Assembly (NCBI RefSeq): GCF_025567415.1
Contig: NZ_JAOQJV010000008.1
Location: forward strand, 48,909 to 112,908
From: Claveliimonas ammoniilytica
GTDB taxonomy: Bacteria > Bacillota > Clostridia > Lachnospirales > Lachnospiraceae
Direction: 5' to 3'
Length of the DNA: 64,000 bases
Positions 7,333 to 15,827 of this stretch are shown one piece after another. Every line of letters starts with the position of its first letter. The stretch's first letter is position 1. The position numbers and the translations under genes are program-made. A model generated the notes under the pieces. That model made no database searches and was not told the origin of the DNA. It worked only from the letters and a program-made list of their open reading frames with translations.

Positions 7333-9158
7333 AATGTCTCTCTGCCTCCTTTAAATATTCCGTATCCGAAATGGTCACATCGCAGACATCTGCCTGCCTC
7401 CTGCCTTGCCTCATTCTCGGTCATACAGTTCTCCACTGCGTCAAAATCACAGACTCTCTCACAGGCCTCACGCTCTGTAAGATCGATGCGTCCGCATGGG
7501 ATCTTATCTTCCAGCTTCGCCTCAGGAATCTCCACATCGCAGGAAATCTCGTGACGGAAGCCCAGATATTCATCAATATTGGCTGCCACGACTTTGGCTG
7601 CCGCGATAGCTTTGATAACTGTCGCCGGTCCGCTGGAACAGTCTCCTCCGGCGTATACATCCGGCATATCTTCTACCGCACCCGTGCTGGTAGTCAGAAT
7701 CTTACCTCTGGATACCGGAATACCTGCTGCTTCAAAATGCGCCGTCTCGATATTCTGTCCGATAGCTACAACCAGTACATCACAAGGAATATAAATATCA
7801 TCCTCACCGGTCGGACGTACACTTGCACGACCATTCTTAATCGTGCTTACCATTTGTGGTGTCACATAGATACCCTTTACATGGTTATTCTCATCCACAT
7901 CGATTGCTGCCGGTGCTTTCAATGTCTGCAGTTCGATTCCCTCAGCCACTGCTCCGTTGATCTCGCCCGGAAGTGCTGTCATATCCGCCATTCTTCTTCT
8001 ATATACAATGCTGACCTTCTTTGCACCCAGACGTTTTGCCGTACGTACCGCATCCATGGACACGTTACCGCCGCCAATCACTGCTACTTCCTTACCAGTC
8101 AGATCCGTAATGATATTTTTCCCGATATTTCTCAAGAACTGTACAGCTGACATTACGCCCTCGGAGTCCTCACCTTCCAGTCCAAGCTTCTTATCCGTAC
8201 TTGCTCCAATCGTAATCAACACCGCATCATACTGCTCACGCAGGTCCTGAATAGTGATGTCCTGACCAATCTTCTTACCATATTCTACCTGTACACCTGT
8301 CTTCAGGATCGCATTCACATCGTCCTCCAGACGTTCCTTCGGCAGACGGTAATTCGGAATACCATAGCGCAGCATACCGCCAAGCTTCGGCAACATCTCG
8401 TATACAGTAGTCTGGTGTCCCATCAGCTGCAGATAATAAGCTGCACTTAATCCTCCCGGACCTCCACCAAGTACCGCGATTTTTTTACCTGTTGACGGCG
8501 CACATTTCGGCGGTTCCACTTCTCCTGCAAAATCAGCAGCAACACGCTTCAGTCCTCTGATATTGACCGAATCGTCCACCATATTTCTCCGGCACCGTAA
8601 CTCACATGGATGCTCACAGATAAATCCACATGTCGTTGGGAATGGATTGTCCTTACGGATCAGACGAACTGCATCTGCATACCGTCCTTCTCCCACTAAT
8701 GCAATATATCCCGGTATATCTACATGCGCCGGGCAGAGTGCCACACAAGGTACCGGCTGGCTATAAGTACAGGTACATCTTCCGTGGCGGATGTGCTCGA
8801 TATAGTCATCCCTGTATCCCACCAGTCCTTTGTACACCATATGTGCTGCTTCATATCCGATGGCACAGTCCGCTGATTCCATAATAGAAAGGGCCGTTGC
8901 CTCCATAGTATCCAGCGTCTCCATCGTAGCCTTTCCATCCAGTACATCCTTGATAAAATGGTTCAGCTGTCCAAGACCAATACGGCATGGTACACATTTG
9001 CCACAGGTCTGTGCATGACACAGCTCCAGAAATGCTCTGGACATATCTACCGGACATAATCCCGGCGGGCTTGATTCTATTCTCCGCTCCAAATCCTTGT
9101 ACAGTTCTTCCATTACAATGTGTGTACGATTCGGAGTCCTAAGTTCCAGTCTGCTCAT
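7326..9158 (-). CDS. NuoF-C/GltD-type NAD(P)H oxidoreductase, hydrogenase partner
   Basis: A 610-residue iron-sulfur flavoprotein. Residues about 35-110 match the C-terminal [4Fe-4S] domain of NuoF (CGKCVPCRIGLGQL), but the NuoF FMN/NAD domain and a thioredoxin-like [2Fe-2S] part are absent. The rest is a glutamate-synthase-small-subunit-like module: cysteine-rich Fer4_20 region (CVALCPAHVDIPGY, CGFICEHPCELRCRR), FAD site (AVLGGGPGGLSAAYYL), NAD(P) site (AVIGGGNVSMDAVRTA), second FAD-binding element (VYAGGDCSSGPATVIKA) and a final C-x2-C. It therefore probably takes electrons from NADPH or NADH and feeds the hydrogenase encoded next (7-base overlap). A paralogous module is found in the 972-residue protein at 16.2 kb. 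The exact nucleotide partner cannot be read from the sequence. Confidence 0.88.
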   Translation of the reverse strand: MSRLELRTPNRTHIVMEELYKDLERRIESSPPGLCPVDMSRAFLELCHAQTCGKCVPCRIGLGQLNHFIKDVLDGKATMETLDTMEATALSIMESADCAIGYEAAHMVYKGLVGYRDDYIEHIRHGRCTCTYSQPVPCVALCPAHVDIPGYIALVGEGRYADAVRLIRKDNPFPTTCGFICEHPCELRCRRNMVDDSVNIRGLKRVAADFAGEVEPPKCAPSTGKKIAVLGGGPGGLSAAYYLQLMGHQTTVYEMLPKLGGMLRYGIPNYRLPKERLEDDVNAILKTGVQVEYGKKIGQDITIQDLREQYDAVLITIGASTDKKLGLEGEDSEGVMSAVQFLRNIGKNIITDLTGKEVAVIGGGNVSMDAVRTAKRLGAKKVSIVYRRRMADMTALPGEINGAVAEGIELQTLKAPAAIDVDENNHVKGIYVTPQMVSTIKNGRASVRPTGEDDIYIPCDVLVVAIGQNIETAHFEAAGIPVSRGKILTTSTGAVEDMPDVYAGGDCSSGPATVIKAIAAAKVVAANIDEYLGFRHEISCDVEIPEAKLEDKIPCGRIDLTEREACERVCDFDAVENCMTENEARQEAGRCLRCDHFGYGIFKGGRETLW

Positions 9159-9309
9159 TAAGACCAGCTCCTCTCTGATATACGTAATTACACATATTTT
9201 ATCAAAAGAACCTGTAAAAAAGAATAGTATCTACATAAGTAGTTTATTTAACGGGTATGACATTTTTTCCACAAAACAGAGTGCACTCTAATTAAATTCT
9301 ACATATTTC

Positions 9310-9384
9310 CCTAACAGTTTCTTAAGGAACTTCACACTTATTTTCCAGATCTTACATATTTTGGTCACATTCCTTCGATATACT
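9310..9384 (+). promoter_or_regulatory. Fifth copy of the small-RNA-type promoter
   Basis: CTTAAG at 9321-9326 lies exactly 52 bases before the -10 TATACT (9379-9384), with the degenerate partner CCTAAC five bases upstream. The direct repeat CATATTT-TGGT-CACATTC (9355-9372) ends 6 bases before the -10. This is the same layout as at 5.3, 50.7 and 53.9 kb, although the transcript that follows is different. Confidence 0.6.
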
Positions 9385-9390
9385 ATAATC

Positions 9391-9494
9391 ATCAACAGGA
9401 AAACGAAACACCTAATGATAGAAGACGGCGGTTGTGTAGAATCGCTTCACACAACCGCCGGACTTCGCCTAAAAGCTAAGATGCTTTGGCATCT
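9391..9494 (+). ncRNA. Putative short transcript E from the shared promoter
   Basis: The stretch after the promoter holds no convincing reading frame. It contains a strong hairpin GGCGGTTGTGT / ACACAACCGCC (about 9427-9458) and then the small hairpin AGATGC-TTTG-GCATCT (9479-9494). It lacks the two conserved hairpins and the CU-rich stretch of copies A-D. Its end is uncertain because neither hairpin has a good U tract on this strand. The hydrogenase operon diverges from it and the pilus operon converges on it. Confidence 0.4.
9471..9494 (-). terminator. Terminator at the end of the pilus operon
   Basis: On the minus strand AGATGC-CAAA-GCATCT is followed by TAGCTTTTAG, 37 bases behind the stop codon of the last pilus gene. 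Confidence 0.5.
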
Positions 9495-9530
9495 CTTATA
9501 TAGATTTTTTCTTCTTCTCCGATCGGCTTA

Positions 9531-10133
9531 TCAAGCCGGTCGTTTCTTATGCACTGCTTTTCCAGCAACCACACCGGACACCGCCAGCAATATAATCCAC
9601 AGGCCGATATCTGACATGTCTCCTGTCCGCGCCACGTTTCCTGTCTTCTCTCCGGTATAACCGTTTTTGAACCGTATCTCATTCACTTTATTACCCTCTC
9701 TATTGACCACGATCATCTGTACCCCCAGACCGCCGTCTGTCAGATTCTCTACATACACTGAGATCTCATAGGTCTGTTTATCATAATCATAACCCTTTTC
9801 TTCTTTCTGAACAGACTGTTTCAGCGTATAATGCCATATTCCAGTACGCGTATATGTGATCGGTCCGACCTCGTTTTTTTCGCTTCCTTTCATGTCAAAT
9901 ACATACCGGTCTCCGTCACTTTCATCCGGCATCGGGGCATCCTGTTCTTCCCGGATCAGTTCATACCGGAATGTCTGGTTCCTCTTATCTGGCAGCTTAT
10001 TCCTGGTCTCAAATTGCTGCACAACAGGAATCATGACAGATGCCGTCTGTTCTGCTCCCAGTACTTCTTCTGCCGGAAGCAGAATCAAGCTGACGGCGGC
10101 GCATAATATTAACTTTTTTATTTCCATTTTCAT
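9531..10133 (-). CDS. Minor (basal) pilin, FctB-like, Spy0128-type domain
   Basis: A 200-residue secreted and wall-sorted protein. An N-terminal signal peptide (about 1-27) is followed by one Spy0128/FctA-type pilin domain (residues about 35-160; TYTRTGIWHYTLKQ and YEISVYVEN are the characteristic strands that normally carry an isopeptide bond). The C-terminus has a sorting signal: the pentapeptide VARTG, a hydrophobic helix and the basic tail KKRP. It is the last gene of the pilus operon, right behind the class B sortase, which is the position of fctB (pilus base) in streptococcal FCT islands. The assignment as base pilin rests on size and position. Confidence 0.78.
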   Translation of the reverse strand: MKMEIKKLILCAAVSLILLPAEEVLGAEQTASVMIPVVQQFETRNKLPDKRNQTFRYELIREEQDAPMPDESDGDRYVFDMKGSEKNEVGPITYTRTGIWHYTLKQSVQKEEKGYDYDKQTYEISVYVENLTDGGLGVQMIVVNREGNKVNEIRFKNGYTGEKTGNVARTGDMSDIGLWIILLAVSGVVAGKAVHKKRPA

Positions 10134-10178
10134 GTTTCCACTTCCTTATTTATAATTCTGTCTAGCTTTACTGCCTTA

Positions 10179-10937
10179 TTATTTCTTTGATTTCACATCA
10201 AATGGATTCTCATACATTTCCTCTGTGATTCTCCCAACCAGTACATACCTTCCATTTGTCCTGCCGGAATCACAGGTCGACAGAGCCAGAAGATGTTCCT
10301 TCACAGACAGTTCCGTTTCCCGATAATACATTGCTTTTTCACGCAGACAGGACAGATATTTCTCCTGCTCATCCTCTGTCAGTGTCACGTTGTAGATCAT
10401 ATCATCGTATGCGTCTGTTTCCAGAAATGCGATAAATTCCAGTCCATGATCCTGAGCATTATAATACAGCCTGCCATACCGATGTTCTTCAAAAAATGGT
10501 CGTTCTGCAAAACACTCCAGCTCACCAAGCATGGTCTTCTTTTCCATATGATGACCATAGATCACATGATTCAGATCAGTAAAATCTGCTGCATTCTGAC
10601 AATCCAGGAACAGGCTTCCTGACAGAGCGAATTCTCCGGTAATATCCGTATTTACGTATTTGGTATTATTGTCTGCCTGTGCAAATGGATAATCAATCTT
10701 CGTTCCATATACCGTAAGCCATCCGATCACTTCCGGATTGATTGCCTGTAGTTCCCGGAACGAAAGATCATCATCCTCTTCCGGTCGCCAGGTCTCATAA
10801 TTTTCCATATCTGCACTCTGATATATCTGCCTGTCATCCCATAAAGTGTACACGCCATACCCTCCCAGGATCAGAACAATCACCAGCACAATCAGATTCA
10901 CCAGTTCATCTAATACCCTGATAACACTTCTCTTCAT
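10179..10937 (-). CDS. Class B sortase (pilus polymerase)
   Basis: A membrane-anchored transpeptidase of about 252 residues. An N-terminal transmembrane helix (about 12-34) is followed by the sortase fold with the catalytic histidine in VIYGHHM, cysteine in LSTCDSG and arginine in the following GRTNGRYVLVGRI. The TLxTC...R pattern and the insertion before the catalytic strand fit class B. Starting at the second methionine (10937) gives GGGAG a spacing of 9; the first (10946) touches the ribosome site. It sits between the major and minor pilin genes, so it most likely joins pilin subunits, as the class B enzyme SrtC2 does in group A streptococcal FCT-3 pili. Confidence 0.92.
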   Translation of the reverse strand: MKRSVIRVLDELVNLIVLVIVLILGGYGVYTLWDDRQIYQSADMENYETWRPEEDDDLSFRELQAINPEVIGWLTVYGTKIDYPFAQADNNTKYVNTDITGEFALSGSLFLDCQNAADFTDLNHVIYGHHMEKKTMLGELECFAERPFFEEHRYGRLYYNAQDHGLEFIAFLETDAYDDMIYNVTLTEDEQEKYLSCLREKAMYYRETELSVKEHLLALSTCDSGRTNGRYVLVGRITEEMYENPFDVKSKK

Positions 10938-10998
10938 CGTATCCATCTCCCGGCTGTATCTCTGCCCCTGTCATATCCGTTTCCTATCGCATCGATTA

Positions 10999-12066
10999 CT
11001 AACGCATCTGTCTGCGTTTTGTAAGGAACAGAACTGCCATAGCACTCACTGCTGCCAAAATCAATACGATAGCCGTCATATGGTTCATGATCACACCTGT
11101 GATTGGCACATTTTTATAGGTATTGGTAAAATCAACAGTATTCTCTTTTTCACCGATCAGATTGGTTGCATTTCCATCTGCTGTAGCAAGCGACTCTGGC
11201 TCAGAAGATGCTGTTTTATTCACTGTCGCAGTTCCATTTTCCACAACTTTTACGCCAGGTGTATAATCATCTGCTGCCCCTGTTTCTACCACTTTGTAAC
11301 GTGTACCTGCTGCCAGTCCTGTAAACACAAGGTTCTCGCCATCATGCAGTTTAAATGATGCTGTTGCAGTTGTTCCGGTTCCAAAGTTCAGTGTAACGGT
11401 CTCATTGCCGATCTTACCGGTATAAGATGTATTGTCATCTGTTGCTGCCCGGTACATGGTAATTGTAAAATCAAAGTCCTTCGTCTTATCAGCCAGATCA
11501 TGGTCACCGGAACCGCTCGTATGCTTTGTTACCGTCAGCGATGCATCCTGTCTGCGATACGTGTTCAGAAAACTTAAAGCCGGTGTTTTATTCTCTCCAT
11601 CTCTTGCCACAGTATTGGCAATCTGAAGTCCATTCTCGGTATTCTCTACATACACATCCATATAATAGGTGTTCTGATCATAGGTTATATTCGTATTTGT
11701 CACACTCTCATTAACCTCTGTCACCTTATAAGTGTATTTTCCTGCATGAGGAAATTCTCCAAAATTGATCTGTTGATTTTTCCGCATCAGATAGACCCCA
11801 TTGGTCAGATTACCTTTATCTGTGTTGCTGTTATAATTAATCGGTGACACCTGAGCCGTCGGTGCATCCGCCGTTACTTTCTCTAATGTGAATTTAAAAG
11901 AAACAGATGGCACATCCATTCCTTCTGACATCTGGAATATCTTCTGAATCTCCGGTGAATTTCCCATCGGAGCTGCTTCCTCTGCCATTGCTGTTGTACC
12001 GGTACACACTGCCAGAGTCAGTGCTCCCACCATTGCCAGTGCTCGAAATCTTTTAGACTGCATCAT
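10999..12066 (-). CDS. Major pilin, FctA/Spy0128-like
   Basis: A 355-residue secreted pilin. Signal peptide about 1-28, then two Spy0128-type domains (about 45-165 with YTYKVTEVNES and YYMDVYVENTENG; about 172-320 with DFDFTITMYRA and YKVVETGAADDYTPG), each with the Lys/Glu/Asn pattern that supports intramolecular isopeptide bonds. The C-terminal sorting signal is VPITG, a hydrophobic helix and KRRQMR. A strong GGAGGAG ribosome site precedes the start, in keeping with the most abundant product of the operon. A small hairpin (12098-12116) separates it from the sipA-like gene. It is the expected shaft subunit polymerised by the neighbouring sortase. Confidence 0.88.
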   Translation of the reverse strand: MMQSKRFRALAMVGALTLAVCTGTTAMAEEAAPMGNSPEIQKIFQMSEGMDVPSVSFKFTLEKVTADAPTAQVSPINYNSNTDKGNLTNGVYLMRKNQQINFGEFPHAGKYTYKVTEVNESVTNTNITYDQNTYYMDVYVENTENGLQIANTVARDGENKTPALSFLNTYRRQDASLTVTKHTSGSGDHDLADKTKDFDFTITMYRAATDDNTSYTGKIGNETVTLNFGTGTTATASFKLHDGENLVFTGLAAGTRYKVVETGAADDYTPGVKVVENGTATVNKTASSEPESLATADGNATNLIGEKENTVDFTNTYKNVPITGVIMNHMTAIVLILAAVSAMAVLFLTKRRQMR

Positions 12067-12131
12067 AATATCTTCTCCTCCTCAAATTCTTATTTATAAA
12101 AAGCTCACCGCTTTTTACCCAATGCATTCAC

Positions 12132-12650
12132 TTATATATTTCTTCTTCTGATCACTGTCATTACTACGCCCTGGACATCCTTCAGATCGGTCGTTCCATA
12201 GATTCTTCCGTCTTCTGCCGATATCCGGTTATCTCCCAGCACAAATACCTGCCCGTCCCCGACCGTTAACGGATAATCTATTCCATCCTTATACGGTAAT
12301 GTCTCTGTATAGATATCTGCTTCCCGCTGCTGATAACCATTGACGCTTAGTCCTTCCTCTGTCACATCCACTACATCACCAGATACTGCTGCCACTCTTC
12401 GTATCTGCCTGCCGCCATCCTGCTTGATTACCACTACATCTCCTGTGTGGTACTCCTGCGTGATCCGGTCATAAATTACCAGATCGCCTGCCCGGATTGC
12501 CGGATTCATCGCTTCATCGTCGTTCCGGCAGATTCCAAGCAGAAAGATCCATACCACTGCAAAAATGATTCCAAGTAACAATATTTTCAGCAGCAACCAC
12601 TTCACATCTGCGAGAAGTGAATTATTTTGTTTCTTTTCCATTTTAATCAT
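12132..12650 (-). CDS. SipA-like signal peptidase I homologue lacking the catalytic dyad
   Basis: A 172-residue S26-family protein with one N-terminal membrane helix (about 16-41). The family box that normally reads M-S-P-x is M48-N49-P50-A, so the nucleophilic serine is an asparagine. The box that normally reads I-K-R-V is I83-R84-R85-V, so the general-base lysine is an arginine. The later structural box LGDNRISAEDGRIYG is intact. SipA of streptococcal pilus islands likewise lacks the catalytic residues and serves pilus assembly as a chaperone. Its start overlaps the end of the tip gene by 8 bases; a second start at 12641 has a more usual distance to GGAG. A peptidase function is unlikely. 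Confidence 0.85.
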   Translation of the reverse strand: MIKMEKKQNNSLLADVKWLLLKILLLGIIFAVVWIFLLGICRNDDEAMNPAIRAGDLVIYDRITQEYHTGDVVVIKQDGGRQIRRVAAVSGDVVDVTEEGLSVNGYQQREADIYTETLPYKDGIDYPLTVGDGQVFVLGDNRISAEDGRIYGTTDLKDVQGVVMTVIRRRNI

Positions 12651-14904
12651 TTCTCCGTCGTCTGATCAATGCGATGCATAACATGCCTGCCCCCGCCAAC
12701 AATACCAGTGCACCACCCACCGCAAAGCTGCCGGCGTCACGGATACCGGAATCTGGGATTTCTTCCATATATCGGTTGATGACCGTTGCCGTTCGATCCG
12801 CAGACAGGGTTCCTTCACATGTTTCATAAGATGTCTGATATCCTTCCCTATCTGCCAGAACTTCGGTCACCTGATAGCCGGTTCCCACCGGCAGTTTCTC
12901 GATGCATACCTGTTCACCGTCACAAAGCGAAACTACCGCTTCGCCATGGCTGTCAAATTCCACTCCTCCATAGCTTCCGGTTACCGGATTACCATTCTTG
13001 TCTGCCAGACGGATCTTTATTTCAAACTGCTTTGTCTTATCGCCAAGCTTTCCTTCCACTTTTTTCTGAACAGTCAGTGACGGCATCCGTGTATTGATTG
13101 CCACATATCCTTGTTCGGCATCACCGGTAATCTCTGATTCATATCCATCCACAGCGTCTTCTGCGATTCGATAAGTATGTCCCTTTGCCACATGGATAAA
13201 TGTTCCCGCCCACTGATTCTCCGCATTAAGCGTTAATGTCCGATATTCGGTCTGCTCGTTATCCTGATATAACCGAATTACAACCTGATCCGGAAGAGTT
13301 GTATTCTGGTTCGTATTTTCCCATCTCTTAGTTACTGCAATCTGTGTATCTGATACCTGCACAACCGGTTTTTCCTGATATGCATCCGTATCTGGTGCCG
13401 CGCCGTCTGTACCATAGGTATAGGTAAGAGACACTTTTTCATTAACATTGGAGTAGAATCCATTCTTTTCTGCGCTTGTCGCATTACCCGGTGCATCACT
13501 TTCTGCACTTCCTGTATGCGGATAGACACCATTCTGATCAGCATATTCGTCATATGCTTTCTGCGTCGGTTTCACTTCGAAATTCACTGCATACACGGTA
13601 TCCTTATCTAATACAAAACCACTTTTAAATGCTGCTGTAACAGTCTTAGTATCCGCATGATACTGCACCTGAACGGTTCCCTCCCGGGTAATATTCGTTG
13701 TTACCCCTCCTTTTGTTGCTGTCACAGTATAATTCATTCTATTATCCGGTAATTCCACATAATCACTGAGTACATCTGTGATCGTCACATCCCGGCAGGT
13801 ATACTCGATACTCTCTGCAATTTCTTTAAATGCATCCGCTAACTGATCACTGTCTGCTGCTTTATAATATTTTGTAGCCGATGCACTGGAGCTCTTCAAT
13901 AGATCTGACATTCTGGTATTACCGCTTCCCCACGCTGAACCGAATCCAATGGTATAAAATGCATTTAATCCGGTAATCTGTCTGAGCTGGCTCTGTGCAT
14001 GATTGTAAGCATCAGAATCATAACTGCTGCCATTACCAGCGGTATCACCCCGACTGTCATAATAAAATGTTGGTTCTCCATCTGACAGGAACACTACGAT
14101 TTTCTGTGCATCTGACCTGCATTTTCCAAGCAACTCTGCCCCTGTCCGAAGACCTGCTTCCCAATTCGTACCGCCATAAGCACTTATGCTCTTCACACTG
14201 TTATCAATCGTTGCTTTGCTGTCCGTCCATACCTGCTCTGCCCAGGCATCGTTGTATGTTCCGTCACTCTTATTTCCGCTGTAACTCACAACAGCCATCC
14301 TCGCATCCAGTGTGGATCTGGTTCCGAGAATTGCTTCTGTAAGACCATTTGTCCCGGACACTACATTTTTCAATACAGCCATCTTAGACTGTCGCTTATA
14401 CCCATTTCTGATTTCTTCGTTCATACTCCCGGACTTATCTATGATAAGCAGGACATCTACTTTTGGTCTGATACTTTCGGAAGCATAGGCTCCTTTAACA
14501 TCCAATGTCAGCGTATAGCTGTCATTGCCGTTATATTGGATATATTTATGATGCTCCGGCACTACTTTCCTGACAGTGCTTTGCTGGAGGTTCATCATGA
14601 GGGGAGATGCCGTCACATCCTCTGTCTGGCTCTCTTCTGTCTGTTCTGTTTCAGGCTGATCATCCCCAGACGGTTCCATCTCTTCCTGTACCTTGTCCGT
14701 TTTCTCCTGGGCAGTACTTTCGGTCGTATCCTTCTGCGTCCCTGCTTCCCCCACATCTACATCCACCTGTTCCATAGATATATCCCCTGTCAGCTCACCT
14801 GCATAGACCGATATAGTACTCATTCCAAGAAGCATTGCCATAACAAGCATCACCGCCAGCAGCCGGCTCTTCCTGGACTGTCCATGATATCTTCTCTTCT
14901 TCAC
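12643..14904 (-). CDS. VWA-domain pilus tip adhesin with Cna-B repeats
   Basis: About 753 residues. The start is read as GTG at 14904 because AGGGAGGGG lies 5-6 bases upstream; an ATG at 14976 has no ribosome site and precedes the signal peptide. Order: signal peptide, acidic Glu/Thr-rich linker, von Willebrand A domain with the MIDAS motif DKSGSMNE, a long beta-rich stalk, two Cna-B-like repeats (AVTKRWENTN...; VQKKVEGKLGDKTKQFEIKI) and a sorting signal (IPDSG, hydrophobic helix, RRRRND). This is the architecture of tip adhesins in Gram-positive pili, in which the metal-dependent VWA domain binds host matrix. It opens the operon, like cpa in FCT islands. The receptor is unknown. Confidence 0.88.
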   Translation of the reverse strand: MKKRRYHGQSRKSRLLAVMLVMAMLLGMSTISVYAGELTGDISMEQVDVDVGEAGTQKDTTESTAQEKTDKVQEEMEPSGDDQPETEQTEESQTEDVTASPLMMNLQQSTVRKVVPEHHKYIQYNGNDSYTLTLDVKGAYASESIRPKVDVLLIIDKSGSMNEEIRNGYKRQSKMAVLKNVVSGTNGLTEAILGTRSTLDARMAVVSYSGNKSDGTYNDAWAEQVWTDSKATIDNSVKSISAYGGTNWEAGLRTGAELLGKCRSDAQKIVVFLSDGEPTFYYDSRGDTAGNGSSYDSDAYNHAQSQLRQITGLNAFYTIGFGSAWGSGNTRMSDLLKSSSASATKYYKAADSDQLADAFKEIAESIEYTCRDVTITDVLSDYVELPDNRMNYTVTATKGGVTTNITREGTVQVQYHADTKTVTAAFKSGFVLDKDTVYAVNFEVKPTQKAYDEYADQNGVYPHTGSAESDAPGNATSAEKNGFYSNVNEKVSLTYTYGTDGAAPDTDAYQEKPVVQVSDTQIAVTKRWENTNQNTTLPDQVVIRLYQDNEQTEYRTLTLNAENQWAGTFIHVAKGHTYRIAEDAVDGYESEITGDAEQGYVAINTRMPSLTVQKKVEGKLGDKTKQFEIKIRLADKNGNPVTGSYGGVEFDSHGEAVVSLCDGEQVCIEKLPVGTGYQVTEVLADREGYQTSYETCEGTLSADRTATVINRYMEEIPDSGIRDAGSFAVGGALVLLAGAGMLCIALIRRRRND

Positions 14905-15001
14905 ATCCGCCCCTCCCTTTCTCTGTGCACTTTTCAAGGCTGTAGTAAGAATATATGCAATTTTTGTGACAGGCATACCAACATTTGCCAGTTAATTTTC
15001 G

Positions 15002-15065
15002 ACAAAAAGAAGGCAGATATATAACTCTTCTGGGGGGTATCGCCCGAGAGTCATATATCTGCCTT
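15002..15065 (-). terminator. Terminator of the hypAB operon
   Basis: AAGGCAGATATAT (15010-15022) pairs with ATATATCTGCCTT (15053-15065), with an inner ACTCT/AGAGT helix; on the minus strand the stem is followed by CTTTTTGTC. It lies about 90 bases behind hypB, beyond a short repeat copy. Confidence 0.75.
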
Positions 15066-15070
15066 ACGAT

Positions 15071-15134
15071 AATGTCAATAGATGCCAGGATTGCGGGAGT
15101 GCAGAGCACGAAGCAATCCACAGGCATCATAATT
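15071..15134. repeat. Short copy of the ATGATGCC interspersed repeat
   Basis: It begins GATGCCAGGATTG and ends CAGGCATCATAA. It holds only the right-hand hairpin of the longer copies at 19.14 and 48.85 kb (GCGGGAGTGCAGAGCACGAA core). It lies between hypB and its terminator. Confidence 0.7.
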
Positions 15135-15155
15135 AGATTTTTGGGCAAAAGTTCA

Positions 15156-15827
15156 TTACTTCTGCCACTCTTTTACTTCTTTTCTAAGCCATTCAGCCCA
15201 AGATTCAAATCCTTCTCCGGTCTTTGCCGATACGAAGATCACTTCTGCTTTTGGATTCAGCTTATGGATCCGTTCTTCTACAGCCTCCTTGCTGAAATCA
15301 TCAAATACACACAGGGTATCGCATTTATTAATGAGTACCACATCACAGATAGAGAACATCAGCGGGTACTTTAACGGCTTATCATCACCTTCCGGCACTG
15401 AAAGGATCATTGCATTCTTTGCACTTCCGGTATCAAATTCTGCCGGACATACCAGATTACCGACATTTTCCAGCACTACCAGATCCAGGTCTTCGGTGCC
15501 AAATTCATGAACTCCCTGTCTCGTCATATCCGCATCCAGATGGCACATACCACCGGTATGGATCTGAATAGCCCTGACACCAGTCTCTGAGATTGCCTGT
15601 GCATCTACGTCCGAGTCAATATCTGCTTCCATGACTCCAATCTTCATCTCGTCCTTCAGCATCGCGATTGTGCGCTTCAGCGTTGTTGTCTTGCCTGCTC
15701 CCGGAGATGACATCAAGTTCAGGAGAAATGTGCCCTCTCCTTTCATTTCCTGACGGAGTCTTTCTGCATCTGCGTCATTGTCTTCGAAGATGCTTCTTTT
15801 TACTTCGATAATCTTGTAGTCTTTCAT
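15156..15827 (-). CDS. hypB: HypB nickel-incorporation GTPase
   Basis: A 223-residue SIMIBI-class GTPase that delivers nickel to apo-enzymes. The P-loop is SSPGAGKTT (about 40-48), the metal-binding Cys-His pair is in GGMCHLDADM, and the guanine specificity motif is NKCD. The N-terminal CXXCGC metal site of the E. coli protein and the His-rich stretch of others are absent, as in many Firmicutes. ATGA overlap with hypA shows translational coupling. No [NiFe]-hydrogenase or urease gene is in the window. The upstream 972-residue flavoprotein is in the same operon, and CooC and an acetyl-CoA-synthase-like protein lie in the adjacent operon, so the client may be an unusual nickel protein; that is inference. 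Confidence 0.93.
   Translation of the reverse strand: MKDYKIIEVKRSIFEDNDADAERLRQEMKGEGTFLLNLMSSPGAGKTTTLKRTIAMLKDEMKIGVMEADIDSDVDAQAISETGVRAIQIHTGGMCHLDADMTRQGVHEFGTEDLDLVVLENVGNLVCPAEFDTGSAKNAMILSVPEGDDKPLKYPLMFSICDVVLINKCDTLCVFDDFSKEAVEERIHKLNPKAEVIFVSAKTGEGFESWAEWLRKEVKEWQK

Noticed and set aside
14905..14976. Longer N-terminus for the pilus tip protein
   Set aside because: No ribosome site at 14976, and the extra 24 residues would precede the signal peptide; GTG at 14904 has a strong site.
15824..15827. HypA and HypB as evidence for a [NiFe]-hydrogenase in the window
   Set aside because: The only hydrogenase here is of the [FeFe] type, which does not use nickel or HypAB; no large-subunit CxxC pairs of a [NiFe] enzyme were found.
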